In this document: one piece after another, positions 32,378 to 41,134 of the stretch
Layout: every line of letters starts with the position of its first letter
Numbering within the stretch: position 1 is the first letter of the stretch
Assembly (NCBI RefSeq): GCF_003244315.1
Contig: NZ_QKWH01000004.1
Span: forward strand, 186,001-250,000
Reading direction: 5' to 3'
Source: Xylanimonas oleitrophica
GTDB taxonomy: Bacteria > Actinomycetota > Actinomycetes > Actinomycetales > Cellulomonadaceae
Length of the DNA stretch: 64,000 nt
Notes under the pieces: generated by a model
What the model saw: the letters and a program-made list of their open reading frames with translations, nothing else
Databases searched by the model: none
What the model was told of the DNA's origin: nothing
Program-made: the position numbers and the translations under genes

Positions 32378-33922
32378 ATGGCACGCCCCCACACGCGCGG
32401 CAGCGCTGCCGCCCGCCTCACGCCGAGGGCGGCGCTCGTCGCCGCCGCGACGGCGCTCACGCTCGCCGCGTGCACCGCCGGCTCGACGTCGCCCGACCCG
32501 TCGGCAGGCCCCGGCGAGGCACGCACCGACGCCACCGTCGTCGTCGGCGCGGAGCCGGTGAACCTCGACTTCACCACCACCGCCGGTGCCGCCATCCCGC
32601 AGCTCCTGCTCAACAACGTCTACGAGACCCTGGTCAAGGTGGACCAGGACGGCGAGATCGTGCCGCTCCTCGCCGAGAGCTGGACCGTCAGCGACGACCG
32701 CACGGTCTACGACTTCACCCTGCGCCAGGGCGTCACCTTCTCCGACGGGTCGGACCTGACGGCCGAGGACGTCGCCGCCTCGTTCGACCGGGTCAAGACG
32801 GACTGGCTGCACGCCACCAAGGCCAAGATGGACGTGGTCGCCAGCACCGAGGCCCTCGCCCCGGACCACGTGCGGGTCACCCTCTCCCGCCCGTCGAACG
32901 CGTGGCTGTTCGACATCGCCACGGCCGTGGGCGCCGTCTTCCCGGAGGAGCTCGGCTTCGACCTGCGCACCACCGCCGTCGGCAGCGGGCCCTACGAGGT
33001 CACCGACGTCGTCCAGGGAGACCACATCACCCTCACCGGCCGCGACGACTACTGGGGCGGCGCCCCGGAGCTCGACACCGTCACCGTGCGCTACATGACC
33101 GACACCACCGCCGCGACCAACGCGCTGCGCGCGGGCGACGTCGACATGCTGTACGGCTCGGCCTCGGCGGACCAGGTGGTCCAGCTCGAGGCGGGCGGCC
33201 AGTTCCAGGTGCTCGAGGGCACCTCCACCGGTGACGTGCTGCTCAGCCTCAACAACCGGGCGGCCCCGTTCGACGACGTGCGGGTGCGCCAGGCGATCTC
33301 GTACGCGATCGACCGCCAGGCCGTCATGGACACCGCCTCGGCGGGGTACGGCACGCTCGTGGGTGCGATGGTCACCCCGCAGGACCCGTACTACGAGGAC
33401 CTCACCGACGTGTACCCGTACGACCCGGATCGGGCACGCGAGCTGCTGGCCGAGGCCGGGGCCACGGACCTGCACGTCACGTTCGACGTGCCGAACCTCG
33501 GCTACGCGACCACGGCGGCCGAGGTGATCGTCTCCCAGCTCGCCGACGTGGGCGTCACGGCCACGATCGTCACCGACGAGTTCCCCGCCGTGTGGCTGGA
33601 CAAGGTCTACACGCGCCACGACTACCAGATGTCGGTCATCCAGCACTCCGAGGCCCGCGACCTGCTGACCGTGTTCAGCCCGGACTACTACCTGGGCTAC
33701 GACGACGCCGAGGTGCGCGCCCTCGCCGAGCAGGCCGACGCCGGCACGCCGGAGGAGTACGTGGCCGGGATGCGCCAGGTGGTGCGCCGGATCGTCGACG
33801 ACGCCGCGGGCGTGGTCCTGTACCTGGCGCCCACGCTCGTGGTGGCCGACCAGGGGCTGGCCGGCATCAAGGCGAACGCCGTCACCGAGTCGATGGACCT
33901 GACGGACCTCCACTGGCAGTGA
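32378..33922 (+). CDS. ABC-type (oligo)peptide substrate-binding lipoprotein
   Basis: Protein of 514 residues of solute-binding family 5 (DppA/OppA/NikA type). The signal peptide ends in a lipobox (LTLAAC, Cys near residue 31), so it is anchored outside the membrane. Family landmarks: NVYETLVKVDQDGEIVPLLA, ESWTVSDDRTVYDFTLRQGV, GSGPYEV, VRQAISYAIDRQAVM. It delivers substrate (peptide, sugar or nickel class not distinguishable) to the permeases encoded next. The ATG follows a GAAGGAG ribosome-binding site. A long hairpin separates it from the permease genes. Confidence 0.92.
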   Translation: MARPHTRGSAAARLTPRAALVAAATALTLAACTAGSTSPDPSAGPGEARTDATVVVGAEPVNLDFTTTAGAAIPQLLLNNVYETLVKVDQDGEIVPLLAESWTVSDDRTVYDFTLRQGVTFSDGSDLTAEDVAASFDRVKTDWLHATKAKMDVVASTEALAPDHVRVTLSRPSNAWLFDIATAVGAVFPEELGFDLRTTAVGSGPYEVTDVVQGDHITLTGRDDYWGGAPELDTVTVRYMTDTTAATNALRAGDVDMLYGSASADQVVQLEAGGQFQVLEGTSTGDVLLSLNNRAAPFDDVRVRQAISYAIDRQAVMDTASAGYGTLVGAMVTPQDPYYEDLTDVYPYDPDRARELLAEAGATDLHVTFDVPNLGYATTAAEVIVSQLADVGVTATIVTDEFPAVWLDKVYTRHDYQMSVIQHSEARDLLTVFSPDYYLGYDDAEVRALAEQADAGTPEEYVAGMRQVVRRIVDDAAGVVLYLAPTLVVADQGLAGIKANAVTESMDLTDLHWQ

Positions 33923-33928
33923 CCCCGA

Positions 33929-33991
33929 CGCTGTGGGCGGGAGACACGCCGCAACCGCAGAACGGTTGCGGCGTGTCTCCCGCCCACAGCG
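33929..33991. repeat. 63-nt perfect hairpin, palindrome family copy 2
   Basis: Perfect 29-bp arms (33929-33957 and 33963-33991) around the 5-nt loop CAGAA, between the binding-protein gene and the first permease gene of the same operon. The arm (CTGTGGGCGGGAGACACG, then CCGCAACC) is closely related to that of the hairpin at 26732-26794. In this position a stable hairpin could protect the upstream mRNA or reduce readthrough, giving excess binding protein over permease. Confidence 0.75.
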
Positions 33992-34017
33992 GAGGATGAG
34001 CGGATGGGAGCGAGCAC

Positions 34018-34968
34018 GTGACGCGACACCTGCTGGGCCTGGTGGCCCAGCTGCTCGCGACCCTCGTCGTGGCCACCGTCCTGATCTTCCTCGTGCTGCG
34101 CGTGCTGCCCGGTGACGCGGCCGTCGTCGCCCTGGGCCTCAACGCCACCCCGGAGGCGCTCGCGCAGTGGCGCGCCCTGCACGGCACCGACCGCCCGCTG
34201 CTGGTCCAGTACGGCGAGTGGGTGGGCGGGATGCTCCGCGGCGACCTGGGCACGTCGTTCGTCACCGGGCGCGAGCTGACCCCGCTGGTGGCCGACCGCC
34301 TCCAGGTGACCCTGATCCTCGTCGGCCTGGGCATGCTGCTGGCCCTGCTCGCGGCAGTCCCGCTCGGCACCCTCGCCGCCGTCAAGCACCGCTCCCCCTG
34401 GGGCACCGTCATCGCCGGCGCCTCCCAGGTGGGCGTCGCGATCCCCAACTTCCTGGTGGGGGTGCTGCTCGTCTCGTACTTCGCGGTGCGGCTCGGCTGG
34501 CTGCCCGCCGGAGGGTGGACGCCCCCCGCCGTCGACCCCGCACAGTTCTGGCGGCACGTCATCCTGCCCGTCGTCGCGCTCGGCACCGTCCAGGCCGCGA
34601 TCGTCACCCGGTACGTGCGCTCGGCCGTGCTCGAGGTGATGCGCGAGGACTTCCTGCGCACCGCCCGTGCCGCCGGCCACACCCGCGGCAGCGCGCTGGT
34701 ACGCCACGGCCTGCGCAACGCCGGCGTGCCGGTGGTCACCGTGGTGGGTGTGCAGCTCGCTGCGATGCTCGTCGGCGCGGTGGTGGTGGAGCGCGTGTTC
34801 GTGGTGCCCGGCCTGGGCTCGCTGCTCGTGGACTCCGTGGCCCAGCGGGACCTGCAGGCCGTGCAGTCCATCGTGGCCGTGCTGGTGCTCGTGGTGGTGG
34901 TCGTGAACTTCCTGGTCGACTTCCTGTACACGGTGCTCGACCCACGGCTGCGGGTGGCGGCCCGATGA
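34018..34968 (+). CDS. ABC peptide-type permease, DppB family
   Basis: Inner-membrane permease of 316 residues with six predicted helices. The DppB/OppB-type N-terminus (LVAQLLATLVVATVLIFLVL) has the characteristic RVLPGDAA segment. The cytoplasmic coupling (EAA) loop is around VMREDFLRTARAAGHTRGSA. The C-terminus ends DFLYTVLDPRLRV. The start is GTG at 34018, 26 nt after the hairpin; the nearby ATGs are out of frame. It forms the channel with the next gene product. Confidence 0.92.
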   Translation: MTRHLLGLVAQLLATLVVATVLIFLVLRVLPGDAAVVALGLNATPEALAQWRALHGTDRPLLVQYGEWVGGMLRGDLGTSFVTGRELTPLVADRLQVTLILVGLGMLLALLAAVPLGTLAAVKHRSPWGTVIAGASQVGVAIPNFLVGVLLVSYFAVRLGWLPAGGWTPPAVDPAQFWRHVILPVVALGTVQAAIVTRYVRSAVLEVMREDFLRTARAAGHTRGSALVRHGLRNAGVPVVTVVGVQLAAMLVGAVVVERVFVVPGLGSLLVDSVAQRDLQAVQSIVAVLVLVVVVVNFLVDFLYTVLDPRLRVAAR

Positions 34969-35852
34969 GCGCGCTCGGCCCCGGACCCGACGGCGTGGTG
35001 CTGCCCGACGCCGCCACGGCCGCGCCGCGCCGCAGCCCCGGCGTGCACGCCCAACTCGTGGTGGGTGCGCTGCTCGTGCTGGTGGTGGTGGCGCTCGCGC
35101 TCGTCTCTCTCGTGTGGACCCCGTACGACCCGGTGCGGGCCGTGCCCGCCGACCGGCTCCAGGGCCCCAGCGGCACCCACTGGCTCGGCACCGACAGGTT
35201 CGGGCGCGACGTGCTCAGCCAGCTCATGGTGGGTGCCCGCATCACCCTCTACGTGGGGGTGGTCGCCGTGGGCATCGGTGCCGTCGTCGGCGTGCCGCTC
35301 GGCGTGCTCGCCGGCATGCGCGGCGGCTGGCCCGGAACCCTGCTCATGCGCGGCTCGGACGTGCTGCTCGCCTTCCCGGGCCTGCTGCTCGCCATCGTGT
35401 TCGGCGCCGCGTTCGGCACGGGCACGACGACGGCGATGGTGGCGCTCGGCATCGGCGCGATCCCCGCGTTCGCCCGCGTGGCCCGCTCGGGCACCCTCCA
35501 GGTGATGCGCACCGACTACGTGCTCGCCGCCCGCGCCGCCAACCGGCCCGCCTGGGCGATCGCCGTCCGGCACGTGCTGCCCAACATCGCCGGCCTCGTG
35601 GTGGTGCAGTGCTCGGTCAACTACGCCCTGGCCGTGCTCGCCGAGGCCGGCCTGTCCTTCCTCGGGCTCGGCACCGCCCCGCCCACGCCCTCGTGGGGCC
35701 GCATGCTGCAGGAGTCGCAGCAGTTCCTCGGCACCCACGACCACCTCGCCGTCGCCCCCGGCGTGGCCGTGGCCGTGGCCGTGCTGGGCTTCAACCTGCT
35801 GGGCGACGGGCTGCGCGACGTGCTCGACCCCCGGCTCAAGGGGGTCCGATGA
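34965..35852 (+). CDS. ABC peptide-type permease, DppC family
   Basis: Partner permease of 295 residues. DppC landmarks are WLGTDRFGRDVLSQLMVGAR after the first helix, the EAA loop MRTDYVLAARAANRPAWAIA, and the C-terminal LSFLGLGTAPPTPSWGRML and LGDGLRDVLDPR. The ATG overlaps the DppB stop as ATGA, consistent with equimolar synthesis of the heterodimer. Confidence 0.93.
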   Translation: MSALGPGPDGVVLPDAATAAPRRSPGVHAQLVVGALLVLVVVALALVSLVWTPYDPVRAVPADRLQGPSGTHWLGTDRFGRDVLSQLMVGARITLYVGVVAVGIGAVVGVPLGVLAGMRGGWPGTLLMRGSDVLLAFPGLLLAIVFGAAFGTGTTTAMVALGIGAIPAFARVARSGTLQVMRTDYVLAARAANRPAWAIAVRHVLPNIAGLVVVQCSVNYALAVLAEAGLSFLGLGTAPPTPSWGRMLQESQQFLGTHDHLAVAPGVAVAVAVLGFNLLGDGLRDVLDPRLKGVR

Positions 35853-37738
35853 GCACGCCCACCGGTCCGGTGGGTCCCGCCGTGCCCGGCCGCCCCGCCG
35901 CCTCGGACGGCACAGGGCACGCCCCGGCGCTCGCCGTGGACGGCCTCACCGTCCGCGCCGGCGACCGCACGCTCGTCGACGACGTCAGCCTCACCGTCGG
36001 CGCGGGCGAGCGCGTGGGCCTCATCGGAGAGTCCGGCAGCGGCAAGTCCATGACGGCGCTCGCGGTGATGGGCCTGCTGCCCGACGGCGTCACGGCCACG
36101 GGGGCGGTGGACGTGGCCGGCGAGCGCGACCTGCTCGCCCGGGGCGAGCGCCGTCTGGCCCCGCTGCGCGGGTCGCTGATGTCGATGGTGTTCCAGGAGC
36201 CGATGACGGCCCTGGACCCGTTGGTGCGCGTGGGCGCCCAGGTGGCCGAGGTGGTGCGGCTGCACGACGGCGGCTGCTCCCGGCAGCGGGCTGCCGAGCG
36301 GGCGGTGGCGCTGCTCGGCGAGGTGGGGCTGCCTGATCCGGAGCACGCCGCGCGGGCGTACCCGCACCAGCTCTCGGGCGGGCAGCGGCAGCGGGTGCTG
36401 GTCGCGATGGCGATGGCCAACGACCCGGCGCTGCTGGTGGCCGACGAGCCCACCACGGCGCTGGACGTCACCGTGCAGGCGCAGGTGCTGGACCTCATGG
36501 GCGAGCTCGTGGCCCGGCGCGGCACCGGGCTGCTGTTCATCACGCACGACCTGGCGGTGGTGTCGCGGGTGTGCGAGCGGGTGCTGGTGATGAAGGACGG
36601 CGCGGTGGTGGAGGCCGGGCCGGTGGCGGAGGTGTTCGCCGCCCCGCGGCACCCGTACACGCGGGGTCTGCTGGCGGCGTCGGACCTCACGGCCACGGAC
36701 GAGCGGGGGCGCCTGTTCACGGTGGAGACGGCGGACGGGTACCGGCCGGGCGGGGCGGCGCGCCTGCGCGGGGCGGACGTCTCCCTGCGGCAGGTCGAGC
36801 CTCCGGGCGGCCCCGCCGGGCCGGGCACGGACGACGCGCTCATCCGGCTGCACCAGGTGACCAAGCGGTACGTGCGCTCCCGGGGCAGCGTGCTCCACGC
36901 GGTGACGGGCGGCCGGGCCGGGCAGCGCGCGCGCACGGTGGACGCCCTGTGCGGCGTCTCGTTCGCCGTCGCGCCGGGGGAGCGGTTCGGGCTCGTGGGC
37001 GAGTCCGGCTCGGGCAAGACGACGGCGCTGCGCCTGCTGGCTGGGCTGGACACCCCGACCTCAGGGACCGTGGAGGTCGCGGGCGTGCGTCTCGCGGGCC
37101 CTGGGCCGGACGGTTGGCCCGGCGGCGGTCCGGCCGGGCGCGCGGGCCGCGTGCAGACGGCCGGGCCGCGCGACCTGGCGCGCGTGCGGGCCGACCTCCA
37201 GATGGTGTTCCAGGACCCGATGGGCTCCCTGGACCCGCGCATGAGCGTGGGCGAGATCGTGGCCGAGCCGCTGCTCAACCCGGCCAACCGGCGCGGGCTG
37301 GAGGAGGCGGCCACGGCCGAGGGGCGCCGGGAGCTGGTGCGCGAGGTGCTGGCCGCCGTGGGGCTGCCTGTCGACGCCGGCCGGCGCTACCCGCACCAGC
37401 TCTCGGGCGGCCAGCGCCAGCGCGTCTCGATCGCCCGGGCGCTGGTGTGCCGGCCGCGCGTGCTGGTGGCCGACGAGCCGGTTAGCGCGCTCGACGTGTC
37501 CGTGCGCGCGCAGGTGCTCAACCTGCTCTCGGACCTGGCGGACGAGCGCGGCCTGACCCTCGTGCTGGTGTCCCACGACCTGGGCGTGGTGCGGCACCTG
37601 TGCGATCGGGTGGCCGTGATGCGGGCCGGCGAGATCGTGGAGCAGGGGTCGACCGAGGAGCTGTGGGAGGCGCCGCAGCACGACTACACGCGGCGTCTCC
37701 AGGCTGCGACGCCCACCCTGGCGCGTACGGCTCGCTGA
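35849..37738 (+). CDS. Fused two-cassette ABC ATPase (DppD-DppF type)
   Basis: Cytoplasmic ATPase of 629 residues carrying both nucleotide-binding domains of the importer in one chain. Cassette 1 (~30-270): Walker A GESGSGKS, signature LSGGQRQR, Walker B LLVADEPTTALD, H-loop ITHDLAVVS. Cassette 2 (~330-620): GESGSGKTT, LSGGQRQR, VLVADEPVSALD, VSHDLGVVRH. Each is followed by the C-terminal extension typical of peptide transporters (HPYTRGLLAA, HDYTRRLQAA). The long loop after Walker A in cassette 2 has a Gly-rich insert. The ATG overlaps the DppC stop. Confidence 0.93.
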   Translation: MSTPTGPVGPAVPGRPAASDGTGHAPALAVDGLTVRAGDRTLVDDVSLTVGAGERVGLIGESGSGKSMTALAVMGLLPDGVTATGAVDVAGERDLLARGERRLAPLRGSLMSMVFQEPMTALDPLVRVGAQVAEVVRLHDGGCSRQRAAERAVALLGEVGLPDPEHAARAYPHQLSGGQRQRVLVAMAMANDPALLVADEPTTALDVTVQAQVLDLMGELVARRGTGLLFITHDLAVVSRVCERVLVMKDGAVVEAGPVAEVFAAPRHPYTRGLLAASDLTATDERGRLFTVETADGYRPGGAARLRGADVSLRQVEPPGGPAGPGTDDALIRLHQVTKRYVRSRGSVLHAVTGGRAGQRARTVDALCGVSFAVAPGERFGLVGESGSGKTTALRLLAGLDTPTSGTVEVAGVRLAGPGPDGWPGGGPAGRAGRVQTAGPRDLARVRADLQMVFQDPMGSLDPRMSVGEIVAEPLLNPANRRGLEEAATAEGRRELVREVLAAVGLPVDAGRRYPHQLSGGQRQRVSIARALVCRPRVLVADEPVSALDVSVRAQVLNLLSDLADERGLTLVLVSHDLGVVRHLCDRVAVMRAGEIVEQGSTEELWEAPQHDYTRRLQAATPTLARTAR

Positions 37739-37768
37739 ACCGGCCGGACGCGCTGCGCGTGGTCCCGG

Positions 37769-38560
37769 TCAGGCGGGCCGGTACCGGTTCTCCGGCCGCC
37801 CGGTGCCGCCGTACCGGGGTGCGACGCGAGCCCGGCCGGTGGTCACGAGGTGCTCGAGGTAGCGGCGCGCGCTGACACGGGACATGCCGACGGCGGCGGC
37901 GACCTCCGACGCCGAGAGCCCCAGGCCGTGACGCCCGGCTTCTGCGCCGCCCCGCCCGGCGGCTGCGCCCTCCCGCCCGGTACCTGTGCCGGCCCCGGCT
38001 GCCTCGCGCAGCGCCTGCTCGACGAGCTCGAGGCTGCGTGCCGAGAGACCCTTGGGCGTGGGCTGGGCGGCACGGGCGAGCAGCCGGTCCACCTGCTCCT
38101 GGTCCAGCGCGGGCGCCTCCCCGGCCCGCCGCAGCGCTTCGCGGGCGGCCCAGGTCGCGTCGAGCCGGTCGCGCAGGGCGGCCGCGGTGAAGGGCTTGAC
38201 GAGGTAGTGGACGACGCCGCCGGCCATGGCGCGCCGCACGGCGTCGGCCTCGCGGGCTGCGGTGGTGGCGAGCACGTCGAGGGGCGGGCCGGGCAGGGTG
38301 CGCAGCCGGGTGAGCACGTCCAGCCCGTCGCCGTCGGGCAGGTGGACGTCGAGGAGGACGACGTCGGGGCGCAGCGTCGCGGCCAGGCGCAGCGCCTCCG
38401 TGCCGGTGACGGCGGAGCCGACGACGACGAACCGCGGGTGGGTGGCGACGTAGCCGCGGTGCAGCTCGGCGACGACGGGGTCGTCCTCGACGACGAGCAC
38501 GCGCAGGCGCCGGCCGGGCAGGTCGGTGGTGGGTGCGGGTCGCAGGGGCAGGGTGGTCAC
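37769..38560 (-). CDS. CitB/DcuR-type response regulator
   Basis: Protein of 263 residues. The receiver domain (~20-135) has the acidic pocket Glu25-Asp26-Asp27, phospho-acceptor Asp71 in VVLLDVHLPDGDGL, and the conserved Lys in HYLVKPF. An Ala/Gly-rich linker leads to a C-terminal HTH (LGLSASEVAAAVGMSRVSAR, RYLEHLVTTGRA) of the kind found in CitB/DcuR regulators. The GTG start overlaps the kinase stop (GTGA), so both are translated together. The likely target is the divergent tctCBA operon. Confidence 0.9.
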   Translation of the reverse strand: MTTLPLRPAPTTDLPGRRLRVLVVEDDPVVAELHRGYVATHPRFVVVGSAVTGTEALRLAATLRPDVVLLDVHLPDGDGLDVLTRLRTLPGPPLDVLATTAAREADAVRRAMAGGVVHYLVKPFTAAALRDRLDATWAAREALRRAGEAPALDQEQVDRLLARAAQPTPKGLSARSLELVEQALREAAGAGTGTGREGAAAGRGGAEAGRHGLGLSASEVAAAVGMSRVSARRYLEHLVTTGRARVAPRYGGTGRPENRYRPA

Positions 38561-39951
38561 GGGTGTCCCCCTCCGGTGCGGACGGGCTGCGCAGCGCCGG
38601 GCGCGGCCGGCACGACGACGGGGGCGGTCGGGGCGGCGAGCGCGGCGCCGGGGAGCGTGACGGCGACGCGGGCACCGCCGAGCGGGGAGGTGGAGACGCG
38701 GACGCCGCCGCCGTGCCGTTCGGCCGCGCGGCGCACGAGAGCGAGCCCGACGCCGCGCGAGCCGCGCTCCGGTGTGGGCTGCTTGGTGCTGAACCCGTCC
38801 TCGAGCACCGCACGTCGGGAGGCGCGCGGGATGCCGGGGCCGTCGTCGTCGACCACCACGCGCAGGGTCCCGGCGCGTCCGTCGGTGCGGGCGGGCTCGC
38901 CGCCGTCGTCGACCAGCAGGTGGACGTGCCCGCCGGGGCCCACGGCCTCGGCGGCGTTGTCGACAAGGTTGCCGAGCACGGTCAGCAGGTCCTCGTGGCG
39001 GGCGGCGCCCTGCGGCCCGGGCGGGGCGACGCGGGAGCCGGCGTCCACCTCGAACCCGATGTCGTGCTCGGCGGCGATGCGGGCCTTGACGCGCAGGAGT
39101 GCGACCACCTCGGGGGCGCGGACCGCCTCGGGCACGGGTGGGGCGGCGCCGGGCTCGGCGTGGGCGGCGCGCTCGATGAACCGGACGGCGTCGTCGGTGC
39201 GTCCGAGCTCGAGCAGGCCGGAGATGACGTGGAGCTTGTTGGCGAACTCGTGCGACTGGGCACGCAGGGCGGCGGTGAGGCCGCGGGCGCCGTCGAGGTC
39301 GTGCATGAGGGCGCGCACCTGGGCGGGCTCGAGGCGGAAGAACCGTTGCCGCACGAGGTGGGCCACCCAGGCGGCGCAGAGCACCCCGACGACGGTGGCG
39401 CCGGCGAGGGCGAGGAAGAGCTGGGCCAGGCCGGACATCCAGTCCCTGCGCAGCTCGGACTCGAGGATGCCGACGCTGGCGACGCCGACGACGGCTGCGG
39501 GGGAGGCGTCGTCGGCGGTGGGGCCGTAGACGGGCACCTTGACGCGCCAGGACTCGCCGAGGGTGCCCGTCTGGGTGCCGGTCCACACCTGCCCGGCCAG
39601 GGCGGGGGAGGGGTCGGTCGAGACGCGCTCGCCGATGCGGTCGGGGTCGGGGTGGGAGTAGCGCGTGCCGTCGGGGCCCGCGACGACGACGTAGGTGACG
39701 TCGGAGGCGCGGCGGATGAGCTCGGCGATCGGCTGGATGGTGGCGGCGGGGTCGGCGTCGTCGAACGCCTCGACGACGGCGGGCAGGCCGGCCACGGACT
39801 GGGCGACGCCGGTCATGCGGTCGAGGTAGGCCTCGCGGAGCTGGTGCTCCTGGATGGTGGACGCGACGACGCCGGTGGTGCACACGAGCACGAGCACGAT
39901 GGCGACCTGCAGCAGCAGGAGCTGCACACGGAGCGACATTGCCCGGACCAT
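38557..39951 (-). CDS. CitA/DcuS-type sensor histidine kinase
   Basis: Membrane kinase of 464 residues. Two membrane helices (VQLLLLQVAIVLVLVCTTGV and AQLFLALAGATVVGVLCAAW) enclose an extracytoplasmic PAS-like sensor (~35-175) with VTYVVVAGPDGTRYSHPDPD and GVASVGI. This type binds C4-dicarboxylates or citrate. The cytoplasmic part has the DHp helix AQSHEFANKLHVISGLLELG with the phospho-His, then an HATPase domain (VLGNLVDNAAEAV, VDDDGPGIP, GSRGVGLALVRR). The cytoplasmic PAS common in this family appears short or missing. Start choice: ATG 39951; ATG 39939 or 39969 are possible. Confidence 0.9.
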   Translation of the reverse strand: MVRAMSLRVQLLLLQVAIVLVLVCTTGVVASTIQEHQLREAYLDRMTGVAQSVAGLPAVVEAFDDADPAATIQPIAELIRRASDVTYVVVAGPDGTRYSHPDPDRIGERVSTDPSPALAGQVWTGTQTGTLGESWRVKVPVYGPTADDASPAAVVGVASVGILESELRRDWMSGLAQLFLALAGATVVGVLCAAWVAHLVRQRFFRLEPAQVRALMHDLDGARGLTAALRAQSHEFANKLHVISGLLELGRTDDAVRFIERAAHAEPGAAPPVPEAVRAPEVVALLRVKARIAAEHDIGFEVDAGSRVAPPGPQGAARHEDLLTVLGNLVDNAAEAVGPGGHVHLLVDDGGEPARTDGRAGTLRVVVDDDGPGIPRASRRAVLEDGFSTKQPTPERGSRGVGLALVRRAAERHGGGVRVSTSPLGGARVAVTLPGAALAAPTAPVVVPAAPGAAQPVRTGGGHP

Positions 39952-40002
39952 GCGCTCAGTGTGACCCATGGCACAGCGGATCGTGGTGCACGGCCGACCG
40001 AA

Positions 40003-40030
40003 ACGACCACAACGTTCCTTACGACCACAA
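40003..40030. promoter_or_regulatory. Direct repeats upstream of tctC
   Basis: ACGACCACAA occurs at 40003-40012 and again at 40021-40030 (18 bp start to start, nearly two helical turns) in the 163-bp divergent region between the sensor kinase and tctC. Same-face direct repeats are typical of response-regulator sites, so this is a candidate binding site for the adjacent CitB/DcuR-type regulator. Confidence 0.5.
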
Positions 40031-40114
40031 GGGGACGCCGCACGGCGCACCGTTCCTACGCTCCCCGGGAACGGCCACGGCACCGACGCCGCGGCTCGGA
40101 CTCGAGGAGGAGTC

Positions 40115-41134
40115 ATGCGTCCCGTCAGGATCTTCGCCGCGGCCACCGCCGTCGTGCTCGCCACGGCGCTGACCGCGTGCTCGGCGCTGGCGTCCGGCGA
40201 CCAGGGCGCCGGCGGGAGCGCCGCCGCAGAGGGCGGCATCGGCTCCCTGAGCATCGTCGTCCCCGCCGAGCCCGGCGGCGGCTGGGACCAGACCGGCCGC
40301 GCCATGCAGGCCGCCGCCCAGACGGAGGGCCTCGTGCCCAGCGCCAGCGTCACCAACGTCGGCGGGGCCGGCGGCACCGTGGGCCTGGCCAACATCGCCA
40401 ACTCCAACGACCCGTACACGCTGCTGGTCATGGGCCTGGTCATGGTGGGCGCCGTCGAGACCAACCAGTCGCAGGCCCGCATCGAGGACACCACCCCCAT
40501 CGCCCGCCTCACCGAGGAGCAGGAGATCATCGTGGTCCCCGCCGGCTCCCCGTACGAGACGATCGACGACCTCGTCGAGGACATCAAGGCGAACGGCAAG
40601 GGCGTCACCATCACCGGCGGCTCCGCAGGCGGCACCGACCACATCCTCGCGGCGATGCTGCTCAAGGCAGCCGGCGTGCCCTCGGCCGACGTCGCCACGA
40701 CCCTCAACTACGTCGCCTACTCCGGCGGCGGGGAGTCCCTGGCCGCCCTGCTGGGCAACAACGTCGACGCGGGCATCTCGGGCGTCGGCGAGTACGCGGA
40801 GCAGGTCCAGGCGGGCACGCTGCGGGCGCTCGCCGTCTCCGGCGCGGAGCGGGACCCGGCCCTGCCGGACGTCCCCACGCTCACCGAGGCGGGCTACGAC
40901 GTCGAGCTGACCAACTGGCGCGGCGTGGTGGCCCCCGGCTCGATCGACGACGAGCAGCGCGCCGCCCTCACCGAGCTGGTCACGTCGCTCGCCCGGTCGC
41001 AGACCTGGCAGAGCACGCTGGAGGAGCGCGGCTGGAGCGACGCGTTCCTCGCCGGGGACGAGTTCGACGCCTACCTGACCGAGAACATCAGCGAGGTGCA
41101 GTCGGTGCTCCAGGACATCGGGCTGGTGCAGTGA
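40115..41134 (+). CDS. tctC: Tripartite tricarboxylate transporter binding protein
   Basis: Extracytoplasmic solute receptor of 339 residues for the TTT transporter. A short signal peptide ends in a lipobox (ALTAC, Cys22), so it is a lipoprotein. Family landmarks: LSIVVPAEPGGGWDQTGRAM at the mature N-terminus, NVGGAGGTVGLANIA and GGSAGGTDHILAAMLLKAAG lining the ligand site. The ligand class is a carboxylate such as citrate or another tricarboxylate, inferred from the family and the divergent CitAB-like system. The ATG follows GAGGAGG by 3-4 nt. Confidence 0.93.
   Translation: MRPVRIFAAATAVVLATALTACSALASGDQGAGGSAAAEGGIGSLSIVVPAEPGGGWDQTGRAMQAAAQTEGLVPSASVTNVGGAGGTVGLANIANSNDPYTLLVMGLVMVGAVETNQSQARIEDTTPIARLTEEQEIIVVPAGSPYETIDDLVEDIKANGKGVTITGGSAGGTDHILAAMLLKAAGVPSADVATTLNYVAYSGGGESLAALLGNNVDAGISGVGEYAEQVQAGTLRALAVSGAERDPALPDVPTLTEAGYDVELTNWRGVVAPGSIDDEQRAALTELVTSLARSQTWQSTLEERGWSDAFLAGDEFDAYLTENISEVQSVLQDIGLVQ

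Noticed and set aside
38557-40707. Start of the sensor kinase at the far upstream end of its frame
   Set aside because: The extension would overlap tctC and its promoter on the other strand and has no membrane or sensor character. The starts at 39939-39969 put the first membrane helix at the N-terminus.
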